From positions 55,416,997 through 55,480,996 of the forward strand of contig OW799237.1 of NCBI GenBank assembly GCA_941918925.1: 64,000 bases of DNA. The letters are read 5' to 3'. The translations under genes and the position numbers were made by a program. A model generated the notes under the pieces. That model searched no databases. It saw nothing but the letters and a program-made list of their open reading frames with translations, and had not been told where the DNA came from. The stretch is from Phyto melanocephala (taxonomy: Eukaryota > Arthropoda > Insecta > Diptera > Rhinophoridae). Of the stretch, positions 9,475-20,335 are shown piece after piece. Positions within the stretch are counted from its first letter, which is position 1; every line of letters begins with the position of its first letter.

Positions 9475-12426
9475 TTAGGTTATTGTATTTAAGTGTAATA
9501 TAATATCTCTTTTCACGATTTCCAAACTTTTATTAAAATCTATAAATGGATAAAATAAATTGAATTCATCACAGATTCTGCGAAATGGATCAAAATTAGC
9601 ATAGTTTGTGCTGTAATATTTTATGCTTAGGATATTATAATTTCTTAATGATCGAAGAGGAATATGTAAATTTATTTTGCTAAGAAGAAATTCGGAATGA
9701 AGACTACCGTTCATTAATTTTAACAAAAAAGTAACATTTAGCATATGTCTACGACTTTTTAATGTCGGCAACTTAATAAGGGCGAGGCGATGTTCGTATG
9801 ATGGCAATCTTATGTTAGGGTTCCAACGCAAACCGCGAAGACAAAACAACAGAAACTGTTTTTGAACTGACTCAATTTTGTTAGAGTATACTTGATATTG
9901 AGGGTCCCAAACAACAGATCCATATTCAAGAATTGGTCTAACTAGGGTAGTAAACAATTGCTTTGTTGTATATGGATCGGAAAACTCCTTAGCCCAACGT
10001 TTTATGAACCCAAGTACTCCAGTAGCCTTATTGACTGTTAACAATATGTGACTTTTAAAGTCTAATTGTGTATCCAAAAGTACGCCAAGATCATTAAAAT
10101 TATCAACCAAATCTAGAACTATATTATTCATAATATAGCTACCATTTATTCGACTTGATCTTGTAAAAATCATATATTTACATTTTTTCGCATTAAGATC
10201 CATTAAGTTAATGCTACACCAGGTAGTTAAATTATTAATATCATTCTGCAAAAGAACTTGCTGATCAGAGTTGTTAAAGGAAATAAATAGTTTTACATCA
10301 TCTGCATACATTAAAGTTTTTGAGTGTTTAATTGCAGAAGGAAGATCATTTATAAATAGTGTAAATAGGAGGGGCCCTAGGTGACTACCTTGAGGAACAC
10401 CTGATATTACATTTATACAGTTTGAATATGAATGACGAAATTTAACAGATTGTGTTCTGCCTTTTAAGTATGAACCAAGCCATTTAAGAAGCGATAAACT
10501 AAAACCCATCCGATCAAGTTTAAACAGCAAAAGATCATGATTAACTTTATCAAACGCCTTACTAAAATCGTTATATATAACATCCGATTGCATGCCATTA
10601 ACAAATCCTTCATTTACCAAAGTTGTCAACTCTAGAAGATTCGTAGCTGTAGAACATGATTTACGAAATCCATGTTGTGTTGGAGATAATATAGATGATG
10701 CGTGATGCGACAGTGTATCATATATAAGTTTTTCAAATAATTTTGGTATAACACTTAATTTAGCTATGCCTCTATAATTTGAAATATTAGCTTTAGATCC
10801 AGATTTAAACAGTGGAATTATAAACGATTCTTTCCAAATTGAAGGAAAATAACCCGTCTTAAGAGATATATTATATATATGAGTCAATGGAATGTATAGT
10901 ATTTGTGCGCATTGCTTTAAAATACAACTGGGGACGCCGTCTGGGCCAGCAACGTTTGACGATTTTAGCTTAGATAGGGCGTTTAAGACGGTTTGCTGGC
11001 TAATGGATGGTATAGAAAAAGTTGTGGATTCAAGGATTGTGTACGAATATTGATAGTTAAAGGATGACGAAGAGTAAGTTGATGCAAAAAAGTCAGCAAA
11101 CATATTACTAATGGACTTATCATCCGAAGATTCTGAATCACCATATTTCATAATCGAAGGATATTCAGCCGATCGTCTTTTAGAATTAACGAAATTATAA
11201 AATGATTTTGGATCCTTTTTGAAATTATTTCTTATTTTATCTAAATAGTTTTTATAAGCTAATTGATTAGCAATAGTATATTCAGATCTTGATATTGAGT
11301 ACTTTGCATAACACAACAACGTTCCATATTTTTTATAACTTTTATACAATTTATTTTTCCTGTTTTTAAGCCGAGATATAAATTTTGTGTTCCAGGGGGG
11401 ACCATTAGCTTTAGAAGGAAACACTCTAGGTACAGATGCCAAAAAACATTCATTAAGTATATGGTAAAATGTCAGTAAACAGAGGTCCAAATCATTTTTA
11501 CAATTGTTTAGTACACCTATCCAATCAATTTGAGACATTTGACATTGAAGGTTCACGTAATTTGTACGTTTAAAACAAAATATTTTATTGCGCTGAGATG
11601 TGTTTTTCTTTTGGATAGGATAGGAGCATAAGCACGATATTTCAATTGTTGGGTGATATATATCCTCAGGGTTAGAAATTGGGGGATGGCGCAGTACAGA
11701 AAAGTCAGATGAATCGTTCACAAATATAAGATCCAACATTCTATCATATGAATTTTTAATCCAGTTGATTTGAAAAAAACAATTATTAAACAAACTATTA
11801 ATAAACTCTGCTGATGAATCCGAAGAGCGAGCTGGAACTAAATGATTAGAATCCGGAGCACCAATCCAATCTACAGATGGCATATTGAAGTCACCAATTA
11901 CAATTGTTAAATCAGACGATTTTAATTTTCTTAAAATTATATCAACAGCTTTCAGATGATCTTCATATATAGAGGAATCTGAATGAGGCGGAATATATGA
12001 GCAAATAATATAGATAGATTTATTATTAATTTTTATTAAAACACATATAATTTCAATATGCAAAAAATCATTTAAAATAATTTCTTCAGATGAAAACTCA
12101 TTTAAAACTGCAATTAATACACCACCACCGATTTTTTTAACTTTATTATCAGCTTGTTCGCCACCCTGTTTTTCATCAGATTGTTTTTTTTCAAATTGTT
12201 TTTCCTCGGGTTGTTTTTTATCACATACTTTTACACAACTTTCTCTATCTTTTCTAAAAATTTGATACTTAGGACAAAAAATTTCAGAGTTATTGACCTT
12301 TTTACTGAGCCATGTCTCGGTGAATACAATTATATGGTTGCTTAAGCCAAAGCTGTTACAGTAAATGGATGATAGTTTTGAATTTATGCCTCTTACATTT
12401 TGATAAACAATGGAAATTAGTTTTTT
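9475..12426 (-). CDS. LINE ORF2: endonuclease and reverse transcriptase
   Basis: The frame is open for about 983 codons from the end of ORF1; no ATG is found at its start, so translation probably couples to the ORF1 stop (TAA at 12,417-12,419). The N-terminal APE-type endonuclease shows NVRGINSK, VFTETWL (catalytic Glu), the GGGVLIAV block and GDFNMPSVDW. The RT domain shows NYRGIAKLSVIPKLFEKLI, the FSKAFDKVNHDLL block, GVPQGSHLGPLLFTLFIND and YADDVKLF (catalytic Asp pair). The C-terminal region has TRSSRINGSY and the VRPILEYGSVVWDP motif common to CR1/Jockey-type LINEs. It nicks target DNA and copies its own RNA. It appears intact and could be functional; ORF1 of this copy is shifted. Confidence 0.85.
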   Translation of the reverse strand, partial: KKLISIVYQNVRGINSKLSSIYCNSFGLSNHIIVFTETWLSKKVNNSEIFCPKYQIFRKDRESCVKVCDKKQPEEKQFEKKQSDEKQGGEQADNKVKKIGGGVLIAVLNEFSSEEIILNDFLHIEIICVLIKINNKSIYIICSYIPPHSDSSIYEDHLKAVDIILRKLKSSDLTIVIGDFNMPSVDWIGAPDSNHLVPARSSDSSAEFINSLFNNCFFQINWIKNSYDRMLDLIFVNDSSDFSVLRHPPISNPEDIYHPTIEISCLCSYPIQKKNTSQRNKIFCFKRTNYVNLQCQMSQIDWIGVLNNCKNDLDLCLLTFYHILNECFLASVPRVFPSKANGPPWNTKFISRLKNRKNKLYKSYKKYGTLLCYAKYSISRSEYTIANQLAYKNYLDKIRNNFKKDPKSFYNFVNSKRRSAEYPSIMKYGDSESSDDKSISNMFADFFASTYSSSSFNYQYSYTILESTTFSIPSISQQTVLNALSKLKSSNVAGPDGVPSCILKQCAQILYIPLTHIYNISLKTGYFPSIWKESFIIPLFKSGSKANISNYRGIAKLSVIPKLFEKLIYDTLSHHASSILSPTQHGFRKSCSTATNLLELTTLVNEGFVNGMQSDVIYNDFSKAFDKVNHDLLLFKLDRMGFSLSLLKWLGSYLKGRTQSVKFRHSYSNCINVISGVPQGSHLGPLLFTLFINDLPSAIKHSKTLMYADDVKLFISFNNSDQQVLLQNDINNLTTWCSINLMDLNAKKCKYMIFTRSSRINGSYIMNNIVLDLVDNFNDLGVLLDTQLDFKSHILLTVNKATGVLGFIKRWAKEFSDPYTTKQLFTTLVRPILEYGSVVWDPQYQVYSNKIESVQKQFLLFCLRGLRWNPNIRLPSYEHRLALIKLPTLKSRRHMLNVTFLLKLMNGSLHSEFLLSKINLHIPLRSLRNYNILSIKYYSTNYANFDPFRRICDEFNLFYPFIDFNKSLEIVKRDIILHLNTIT

Positions 12427-13518
12427 GGAATTGTATCTATGGATTTTGTAAGGCGAGCCATATCATATTCTCTATACACAAATTCTCGTATTAAAGCATT
12501 TTTAGGCCAAAAGGCACGGTCAACAATTTTTGAGAATAAATCTTCAGGAACTATTATTTTGAAAGATGCTCTATTTCTGGAATTCATTTTATAAACGATA
12601 ATATCATCTGGAACACAGTTTTGAATGTTTGCCAACACGTGGTGCTTCATCTCATCTGTGGTTGTATCCTGTGCAAAACGAGTAGCGAATATAGTTTTTT
12701 TCGGTGGAATTGTTCGTAGTTCTCTAGGAGCGGATGATGATCCAGTGACTCCTATATGATTTGCATTTGATTGAATATTAGCCATTGATGTATGCGGCTT
12801 AGGAGATGACTCGTCAAAATTAATCAACCGAGCAGAATTTTGAGCACCAGTACTTAGATTCTGCCCATTAGCAAATGATGATGTATTAGTAGTTGAAGGA
12901 ATCGAAGAAGCATTATTAAACGATAGAGGAATAGCAGTTACAGGCATGAATGGAGTCTCAGTAAGCAAATTAATGGGAGTCTGAACATCCTTAGCAGTTG
13001 TAAGTATCGGAAAAGCAGTATTTGTATTTGAAGTAGGTGTCGGTTTATTAATTAATATTTCAACATTATTCGCGGGTGGATTATTCGGTGGTGGATTATT
13101 CGCGGGTGGATTATTATTAGCAATTGTAGTATTCGGAAAACCAGTATCATAAGGATTATCTTTATTTAAGAATCTTGGTGATTTACGACGATTTGGAGAC
13201 GGTGGTTGGAGTTCATCTAATGACTTAAAGTCATCAAATAACTTTCCATAAGAATTGAATTGCTCAGATAAGTTACTTAGATTCTTTCGAATTTCCATAA
13301 AATTTTTTTTTTTTGCTTTGAAAGAAGCGGTAAAAATCGGCACCAATTTTTTGACATTCATTACACCGCCAATGCAAGTTCTTATGCTTTGATATTGATT
13401 CAGCCACTAAGACAGATAAGCCACTACACTTAAAATGACATAAACCATGGCAAAGCCAGCAAATAATCATTCTTTCATCATGACCTTCCAAAGAACAACC
13501 TTTTTTTACACATTCCAT
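12417..13518 (-). pseudogene. LINE ORF1 with PHD finger, frameshifted
   Basis: The first 81 codons (13,518-13,273) hold a PHD-type zinc finger: paired cysteines, CWLCHGLCHFKCSG, and a final WRCNEC. The frame then continues in the other register from about 13,310 to 12,417. It has a basic NRRKSPRF stretch, a low-complexity Asn/Pro/Thr-rich middle, and a C-terminal domain with FATRFAQDTTTDEMKHHV and ASFKIIVPEDLFSKI that recurs in insect CR1-type ORF1 proteins. The join lies at a run of about 12 A (plus-strand T) near 13,300-13,312, so one slipped base explains it. The product would package the LINE RNA. The frameshift could also be a sequencing error in the homopolymer. Confidence 0.7.
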
Positions 13519-13550
13519 TATAAAGGGATTTATTTAGTTTTATTGGGAAA

Positions 13551-13916
13551 CAAAAAAAATCTATAAAAGTGGCAGCACTGTTTAATTGTCAATTTACTTA
13601 TTGTTTTGATATACTTAAAATTGTATGCACTTGTTGTTGTTGGTTGCTATTTTAATTTTCTATTTCTTTTTATGCTTTGTACTGGAGTGTTTCTTTTGAT
13701 TTGAGCTTATTGTTTTTAAATGTAAATTGTTATTGTTGTAAATCACTGTATTTAGTAAGAAAAAGAGTTTTTGATATTTTTGTTTTATGATTGTTTATTA
13801 AAACGATTAATTTTGCTGTTTTATTTTTTTCTTTTTTTATAACGATATAAAGACAATTTAGTTTTTTAGACTTTTATATATAAATCACAATTTTTAGGTA
13901 TTTAGTTTATAATAAA
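13551..13916. other. Noncoding: LINE 5' UTR and/or BEL 3' internal sequence
   Basis: AT-rich with no frame of note, between the LINE ORF1 start and the stop of the BEL integrase frame. The exact LINE/BEL junction cannot be placed from this copy alone. Confidence 0.4.
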
Positions 13917-15426
13917 TTAACAAAAAAATACGGAGCACAATTTCAATGCGACTTTACACAAAAATGCAGGTGTACACATGACGGAGTTATACTCTTGAGG
14001 AGCAGCTACTTCTAACATTGCTAATTTGACAACTGGTCTTTCTAGTATTCCGTGTTGAGTTAGGACCTTTACACTACGAACTTGCCCATCATTTGCCAAT
14101 CTGGTTTCAACTACTTTTCCTCGCATCCAAACATTACGAGGTAAAGAAGGGTCAACAATGACGACCAAGGCCCCCTGACATATAGGTTTCTCTTTTATGT
14201 GCCACTTTGTTCTGCAAGTTATAGTTGGTAAATATTCGGTGAGCCACCTTTTCCAAAAAATATTTGCAAACTGTTGAGACACACGCCAACTTTGTTTCAA
14301 AACCATGCCACTGTCTTCGCAATTCGACATTGGTTTAAGGCCACTTGAGTGTCCAACTAAAAAATGGTTTGGCGTTAAAGCCTCATCCGATTCATGTTCA
14401 AGAGGAACATACGCTAAAGGTCTAGAATTAATAATATTTTCAACTTCAGATAACATACTCACAAGCAGTTCATCGCTAGGAGACCTTGTAGGCATTATTT
14501 TGTATAAAATAGTTTTTACAGAGCGCACTAGGCGTTCCCATGCGCCTCCCATATGTGGGGAAGCCGGGGGATTAAAATTCCATTTTGTTACTGTAGTGGT
14601 GAATTCTTTAACCAATTCATTTTTATCTACTTCAGCCAATGCTTCACGTAGTTCTCTTTCCGCACCGATGAAATTTGTTCCGTTGTCGCTGTAAAATTCA
14701 CGTGGAATACCTCGCCGGGCCATAAAATTCCGAATGGGTAATATGCAGGAACTTGTCGTTAACGAATGAGCCACCTCAATGTGGACAGCCCTGACCGTAC
14801 AAACAAGTAAAAAGGCAACCATATCGCTTCTCTCTATGACGATTTACAGAAACCATAATTGGGCCAAAAAAATCCAAATCGGTGAACGTAAATGGTGTTT
14901 CATAAGCAGCAAGCCGGGCTAGAGGTAATTTTCCCATTTGAGGGAAATTTGGAACCGACTTATGTATTCTGCACCACTGGCAGTTTTTAATTGTAGATTT
15001 GTATGTGGTTCTTAATTTAGAAATCGAGAATTTTTTACGTATTTCGTTGATTGAAGTTTCATGATTAATATGGTGATACTTTTCATGATAAAAAAATAAA
15101 ATTAATTTTGTTATATTGCTACATCTGTGCAAAATAATAGGGTGCTTATATTCAAGGGGAATGTTTGCATTGTCTATTCTGCCATCAACTCTAAGAACTC
15201 CATGTTCATCTAGATATGGCGATTTGGTATAGATATCACTCGACTTTGAAATTTGTGTTTTTGACTTAAGACAAAAAATTTCTTTTGCATAGTGTACAGT
15301 TTGCGACTGTCGATAAAGTAAATTTTCAGTATTCAATAACTCATCCTGAATGAGTTCTCCTTTCTGTATTATTTTAGTTTTAATATTTTTAATAAATCGA
15401 AAACAATACGCAACACACCTTACCAT
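13917..15426 (-). pseudogene. BEL/Pao integrase, frameshifted
   Basis: The 5' frame (15,426-14,776) has HGVLRVDGRIDNA, the zinc-binding HHCC-like segment (HEKYHHINHETS and CQWCRIHK), PNFPQMGKLPLARL and TFTDLDFFGPIMVSV, which carries the first catalytic Asp. A second frame (14,822-13,917) overlaps it and continues with REFYSDNGTNFIGA (second Asp), FNPPASPHMGGAWERLV (Glu region follows) and a C-terminal domain. The shift falls near 14,790-14,820. The catalytic residues are still readable, but the protein is split. Confidence 0.85.
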
Positions 15427-17230
15427 TCGATTCCACGTTGAAAATCGATGCTCATTTATGACGGATTCAATATGAGTCGTTGTATATACACGATGTAGTA
15501 ACTCTTCTGATGTTGCCGCTTCAATATTTTCTACACCGGGCCAAATATCCTCAGACTGATAAAGAAAGGCTGGGCCTTTGAACCACCTACTGTCACTGCA
15601 AATTTGAGGAATACGTGCCCACTTAGTTGCTTCATCAGCTACATTAAGTTTTGTAGGAACCCATCTCCAATCTTTTATTGAGCTTAGCTCTAAAATTTCG
15701 GTTATATAAATTGGTTATATTTACGGTGATCTGAATTAATCCAACTTAGGACCGTTTTTGAGTCGGATCAATAAAATGTTTTATTTATTTTGATATCATA
15801 GTTTTCAGTTATATATTTTGAAAACCTGGCACCAATGAGTGCCGCCATTAGCTCGAGACGTGAAACAGACGTTATTTTTATGGGTGACACTCTTGTTTTT
15901 GATCCAACTAGAGAGGTTGAAATAATGCCATTTTTCTCAAGACGAAAATAACAAACAGCTGCATAGCCACCCTTACTTGCGTCCACAAAAGTGTGTAGCT
16001 GTACGTTAACGTCATTATAATTTCCAAACATTTTTACATAGCAACGAGCAATTTTTATATTTGGCAAAATTTTGACCCATTGGACCCACTTGGTCATTAA
16101 TTCAGTAGAAATTTCATCATCCCAATCTATTTTGGACCGCCATATGTCTTGCATTAAAACTTTTACAAACATAATGATGTGTGCAATTAAACCAAGAGGG
16201 TCATATATAGACATTACTAAACGTGGGTGGTGGGTACTTTGGTGCCAGAGAATGTTTCACTGTCTGCTAACCAATTTGAAATTTTAAATGTTATAACATC
16301 CTCATGGTGGTCCCAGAAAACGCCGAGAACCTTTTCAATTTGCTGTTCGTTATTTTGATTTAAGCATTTAATTATTTTGACTTCAGTGTATTCAAATGAA
16401 TTAAAAATGGATTGGTCATTTGAAATCCAATTTCTAATATTAAAACCACCTTGTCGATGAATATATTTGATGTCAGAAATTAATTTTTCTGCCTAAAGTG
16501 GAGTGTCAACAGAGTCGAGAAGATCGTCTACATAATGATTTTCTTTTATTGATTTAGCAGCCACTGGAAATTCTCTTTCATATTTTGAAGCGTTTACATT
16601 TTTGATATATTGAGAAATGCTAGGGGCGCAAGAGGCACCAAATATCATAACGTCCATAACATATATGTCAGGATTATTAGTTTGACAGCAATCACGCCAT
16701 AAAAAACGTTGGACGTCTCTATCCTCGTGCCTTATATAAATTTGATGAAACATTTCCTCAATGTCACCGCATATCGCTACTGCTTTTTGTCTAAAAGTGA
16801 ATAAAATTGACGGCAAAGAGGCCAGAAGATCAGGGCCTTTTAAGAGAAAAGAGTTGAGTGACACCTTTTGTGATTTGGCTGCTGCATCCCACACTACTCT
16901 TGACTTACCGGGTTTATTTTTATTAAAAACAGCAAAAATAGGTAAGTACCAAACCTTTTTATCTGGCAGCAAAATTTCTTTTGGTTCCAATTTTCTTATG
17001 TAGCCTTTGGCTAAATATTTGGAGATTGTATCCCGAAAAATATTTAAAAGCTCTGAATTTTGCAGTAATTTGCGCTCCAAACATATAAGTCGCTTTATTG
17101 CCATATCGTAGCTATCAGGTAAATTAATTAGATCACATTTCCATAGAAGTGGAACTTCATAGTGCTTATCATCTCTTTGCGTGGTAAGTTTATTCAGCAT
17201 ATTTAATGCACGTTGGTCATCTTTTCCTAC
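15427..17230 (-). pseudogene. BEL/Pao reverse transcriptase and RNase H, broken
   Basis: After the Transib insertion the frame runs through DDQRALNMLN, LLWKCDLINLPDSYDMA, GKSRVVWDAAAKSQ, the PDLLASLPSILF block and YVDDLLDS (catalytic Asp pair at about 16,520-16,545) to a TAG at 16,493. Downstream, 16,214-15,768 encodes YDPLGLIAHIIMF and TFVDASKGGYAAV, the connection and RNase H-like parts of BEL pol. Between 15,768 and 15,426 there are several more stops. This part of the element is dead. Confidence 0.85.
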
Positions 17231-17235
17231 CAGCG
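17231..17235. repeat. Target-site duplication of the Transib element (left)
   Basis: CAGCG directly before the element start, identical to 20,331-20,335. GC-rich 5-bp duplications are usual for Transib. Confidence 0.9.
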
Positions 17236-17266
17236 AACAGTGGATCCGCTTGTATGAAGCAGCGGC
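17236..17266 (+). repeat. Transib left terminal signal (heptamer, 23-nt spacer, A-rich block)
   Basis: AACAGTG, then 23 nt, then CCAAAAATG. The outer TGGNTCCGC and inner GGCCAAAAAT blocks match the right end, but 14 nt separate them here against 4 nt at the right end. Confidence 0.85.
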
Positions 17267-17720
17267 CAAAAATGCTTTGAGTGGGAATATCGTAATGAAA
17301 TTTTCATGAAAATTTTTTTAAATTATTTCCAATATATGACAAAATTTTTAGCCAGGTCGGATAACTATATCATATAGCCCCCATAGGGACGATCGGATTT
17401 AAAATATTATTTTTTGGCCAATCTCTGCCAAATTTACACAGTATGCATATAATGCCATATTCGATACCCAAACCAAATTTCATTCAGATCGGACTACTAT
17501 ATCATATAGCTGTCATAGGTCATGTCTCCATACGAGTTGATCTACTGTACATAGCGTCAAATAAAATGTAAGCCCCTCTTAACAAAACATTTTATTTTAT
17601 ATTAAAAGAGGAAATAAATTTTAGAACAAAATATGTATTTTCATGAATTAAAAAAAAATATAACAAAATGTAAATTAGAAAAAAGCAGTAAATTAAAAAT
17701 TAAGTTGAGAATAAAAAAAA

Positions 17721-19640
17721 TTAAAAAGAATCATCTAATAAATCAAAAACAGATTTTAATATAGTTGATTTTGGTTTTTTAGGTAGTTGTCTTTGTCCTG
17801 TAATAAATGGATCTGATCTTAAAATTAAATTGTTAATAACATCTGTATTTGAAAGTGTGCGTGAAATTTTCCGACTGTGTTGAAGTCTACATTTTTTTAT
17901 TTCCTTATTATTGGACTCGGCAGCTTCCTCTGATAGCTCTCCAATCGACAGTAATGCAAACTGTATTACAGCAGAACCATGTATTAACACCTTATGTACG
18001 GTAGCCGGTAAATAATACCATGGATAAGCAGTTATTTAATCATTTGCAGTATCCAGTGCGTAATTGTTAAATTTTTCAGCATTGATATTATATCCAGATC
18101 CGATGGCTTCCAATATAGTTGCACATTTATGAATTAATCTCTCATCAATACCAGTAATTTCAGAGCTTAATGCTGTATTTCCAAAGAATTTCCTAGCAAT
18201 ATTTCCATCGTTAGATGATCCCCTGCCACCATCTCTAGGTTTGTCCACAATTATTCCCATCTTTTCCCTAAATTCCTTTTGAATTTTTGTTTTTCTCGCT
18301 AATACAGAAATCTTCATTTCTGCATCTCTTACTTGCCACATTTTGGCCTCTAATTTATATGAAATGTGCAAGAAGTATTCAAAGAAGCGTATATAAGAGT
18401 GTAGTGGAGACAAGCCAAACTCATAAAATTTTTTGTCAACTTCTTTGCTCAAACATTTTCCGACGTCGTTCATTTCGTTTGGCTTTGCCCCGCATATATA
18501 ACACTTTGTCGACGATGATTCAGATAGGGCGTTGCATACTTTCCCATCTACCATAGTAAGATGCAAACTATGGGTAATCAGAATTTTTCTATTAAAAATG
18601 GATATTTCGGTTGGTCTTAATTGGCTTATTTTTTCCTTAAAATATTGTTCTTCTTTAATCGACAGTTCGGTCGTCTCTTTCTTAAACTGGAACCTGATTG
18701 GACGACAGTAACGAGTAGAAGATGGTCGGGGGTTTTTCCAAATTATTTGACCATCTATTTGCGCAACAAGCTGCAGAGGAACGTATGATGTTACAAACAA
18801 GCTCCTGTCGTCCAAATCAGCGTTTGAAAACTTTTGTTTGTATTCGCTGTGGCCGGTACTTCCATCAAATCCCCATTTCCCGATTAAAAGTAAATTTTTA
18901 GTGGAATCTTCAGTGACCGTTTGAACAACATCAGCTTGAAGCTCTAAAATGCTCGAGGCTGTGTTATCTAGCAAACTTTGAAGATCGACTTCTGCGTAGG
19001 ATTCGTCCACAGATATGTTGTCAGGATATCTAGCTTTTTTGGAGCTTAAAATGCATTGATAGCTCGGAAACAAATCGAATAACACTTTGCTGTTCACAAA
19101 ATTCCGTATCAGCAAATATTGGTGTTTCGTCATTCCGGTTTCCATTAAAAGAGAAATTACTTCTGTCGGATCCGCTGGCAATACATTTTGGCTTTGACTT
19201 TTGTTGCGTAATGCAGAAACAGCGGTCTCATCAATTTTGACCAGCTGAGCTATACGCCGACGCTTTGATCTCGTGGACGCCTCCATAAAATTTAGTTTTT
19301 GACGGCCACGTGGAGCACTTTCCGCATTTTCCTTGTGTTCATTTTTCGTATTTTTTAATAAAATTGATTCCTTTGTACTCAGCCAATCAGACTCGTAATG
19401 CAAAATGGAAGACTTCATACGTTTATAACGCTTCCAAAACTCAACAATTTTTTTACAAATGTACTCAATAGGTTAAGTAAGCGCATTGAATTCTTCGAGT
19501 AAGCCCTTGTTTTCAAAATTTTGTTGTACATCAGCAATTACTTCTCGTAATTTTTCAGCTTTTGTGCCTTTTTTGGAGCACCATAAATTAAAAATATGTA
19601 GGCGTGTGAACACACACTGACATATGTATGTTGCCTACCA
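17721..19640 (-). pseudogene. Transib transposase (RAG1 core-like), two in-frame stops
   Basis: DDE recombinase that would cut and join the Transib ends. One frame runs from about 19,640 to 17,721. Numbered from Met at 19,418: Asp185 (LIGKWGFDGSTGH), Asp291 (LTMVDGKVC) 106 residues later, Cys306/Cys309 (CYIC), a GNIARKFF segment that aligns by eye with RAG1, His475/His480 (HKVLIH) and Glu501 (SEEAAESNNK). This order and spacing match the RAG1 triad with its CxxC and HxxxxH zinc ligands. A TAA at 18,036-18,038 and another near 19,475 interrupt the frame. The upstream part (LHIFNLWCSKKGTKAEKL) stays in the same frame to an AG acceptor near 19,630. No RAG1 N-terminal RING or RAG2 gene is present. 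Inactive relic. Confidence 0.85.
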
Positions 19641-20099
19641 AATTAAAAGTTAAAAACAAAAAATTAATAAATATTAAGAGGTATTTATACAAATTGGGCA
19701 CCACAAGTAAAGACAAAAACACACAAAACAAATACAGAGGCTCTGCTGGGAAAGTTTGACATTGAAAAAATAATAAGATGCGTTAGGTTATTGAATATTT
19801 CTAACACATCTGCAAGTTTCTGCAGCTGATTTAAACACTTTTATTAAGTAAAAACTTAGATTAATACAATGAATATAATATCTATGGGGGAATCAGGGGG
19901 GAACACAACTAAAACTTTAAGTAAACATAAAAGCCATGCCCAAAAAAGGAACAAAAACTAAGGTTACATAAAACATTAATTTTAAAAGGATAAATTCACA
20001 AAATAGTTTTTAATTATTTACAAAAATAAAATAAACACCTTTAACTTCAAAATCCATTGATAAATTATGTAATTTTGTTCACAACAAGAATATGCGATC

Positions 20100-20248
20100 C
20101 ACTTGAAACTGACTTTCGCTTCGAATGTTTTTGCAATTGCTAAGCTTTGCGTTACAACTGAACACGTGTTCGTGCGTTTCGTTCTATTTTTAGGAAGTAC
20201 CGTTATGTTTCCAGTAAAAACCGGTTTGCCATTGCGAAGATTGAACAT
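20100..20248 (-). pseudogene. Possible first exon of the Transib transposase
   Basis: An ATG at 20,248 opens a short basic frame (MFNLRNGKPVFTGNITVL, then KNRTKRTNTC) just inside the right terminal signal. A GTCAGT donor-like site lies at about 20,115, and the next coding block begins near 19,630. The link between them is inferred only from position. Between them (about 19,640-20,100) nothing coding is seen. Confidence 0.35.
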
Positions 20249-20299
20249 TTTAGAGACAATTTGCTTACAAATTTTTTTTATACGTTGTGACAATTTTTT

Positions 20300-20330
20300 T
20301 TTATTTTTGGCCTTTGGCGGAACCACTGTG
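20300..20330 (-). repeat. Transib right terminal signal (heptamer, 13-nt spacer, A-rich block)
   Basis: Read from the end inward: CACAGTG, then 13 nt, then CCAAAAATA. The heptamer is the exact consensus used by RAG1/RAG2. The A-rich block resembles the ACAAAAACC nonamer at six positions. Confidence 0.85.
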
Positions 20331-20335
20331 CAGCG
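20331..20335. repeat. Target-site duplication of the Transib element (right)
   Basis: CAGCG, identical to 17,231-17,235. Confidence 0.9.

Larger units (their letters stand above)
9309..13550 (-). mobile_element. Non-LTR retrotransposon (CR1/Jockey-superfamily LINE)
   Basis: Read on the minus strand: a 5' region, ORF1 (PHD finger plus C-terminal RNA-binding-like domain), ORF2 (endonuclease plus reverse transcriptase), a short 3' UTR containing AATAAA, then an A-rich tail (seen as T at 9,309-9,340). It sits about 30 bp inside the BEL 3' LTR. ORF2 is uninterrupted, so the insertion is fairly young. The 5' boundary is not defined (13,520-13,900 is possible), and I did not find a target-site duplication. 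Confidence 0.8.
17236..20330 (-). mobile_element. Transib DNA transposon (RAG1-like), 3,095 bp
   Basis: The element sits between two copies of CAGCG. Read inward, its ends are AACAGTGGATCCGC (left) and CACAGTGGTTCCGC (right). The right end starts with the perfect recombination-signal heptamer CACAGTG; the left has one changed base. Both ends then carry GGCCAAAAAT, 21 nt after the heptamer on the left and 11 nt on the right. Inside is a RAG1-like transposase relic on the minus strand. It interrupts BEL pol at a point where the BEL frame is continuous on both sides, so excision would be clean. Around 17,281-17,530 lies a repeat-like segment with 'gatcggactactatatcat' words, possibly a later insertion. 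Confidence 0.9.

Noticed and set aside
17231..17269. Start of the BEL RT frame taken as a gene start (Met at 17,269)
   Set aside because: The first residues are Transib terminal sequence; BEL sequence begins after the CAGCG duplication.
20018..20326. 102-codon minus frame starting inside the Transib terminal signal
   Set aside because: It opens with GTG inside the terminal repeat; only the part from the ATG at 20,248 is a plausible first exon.
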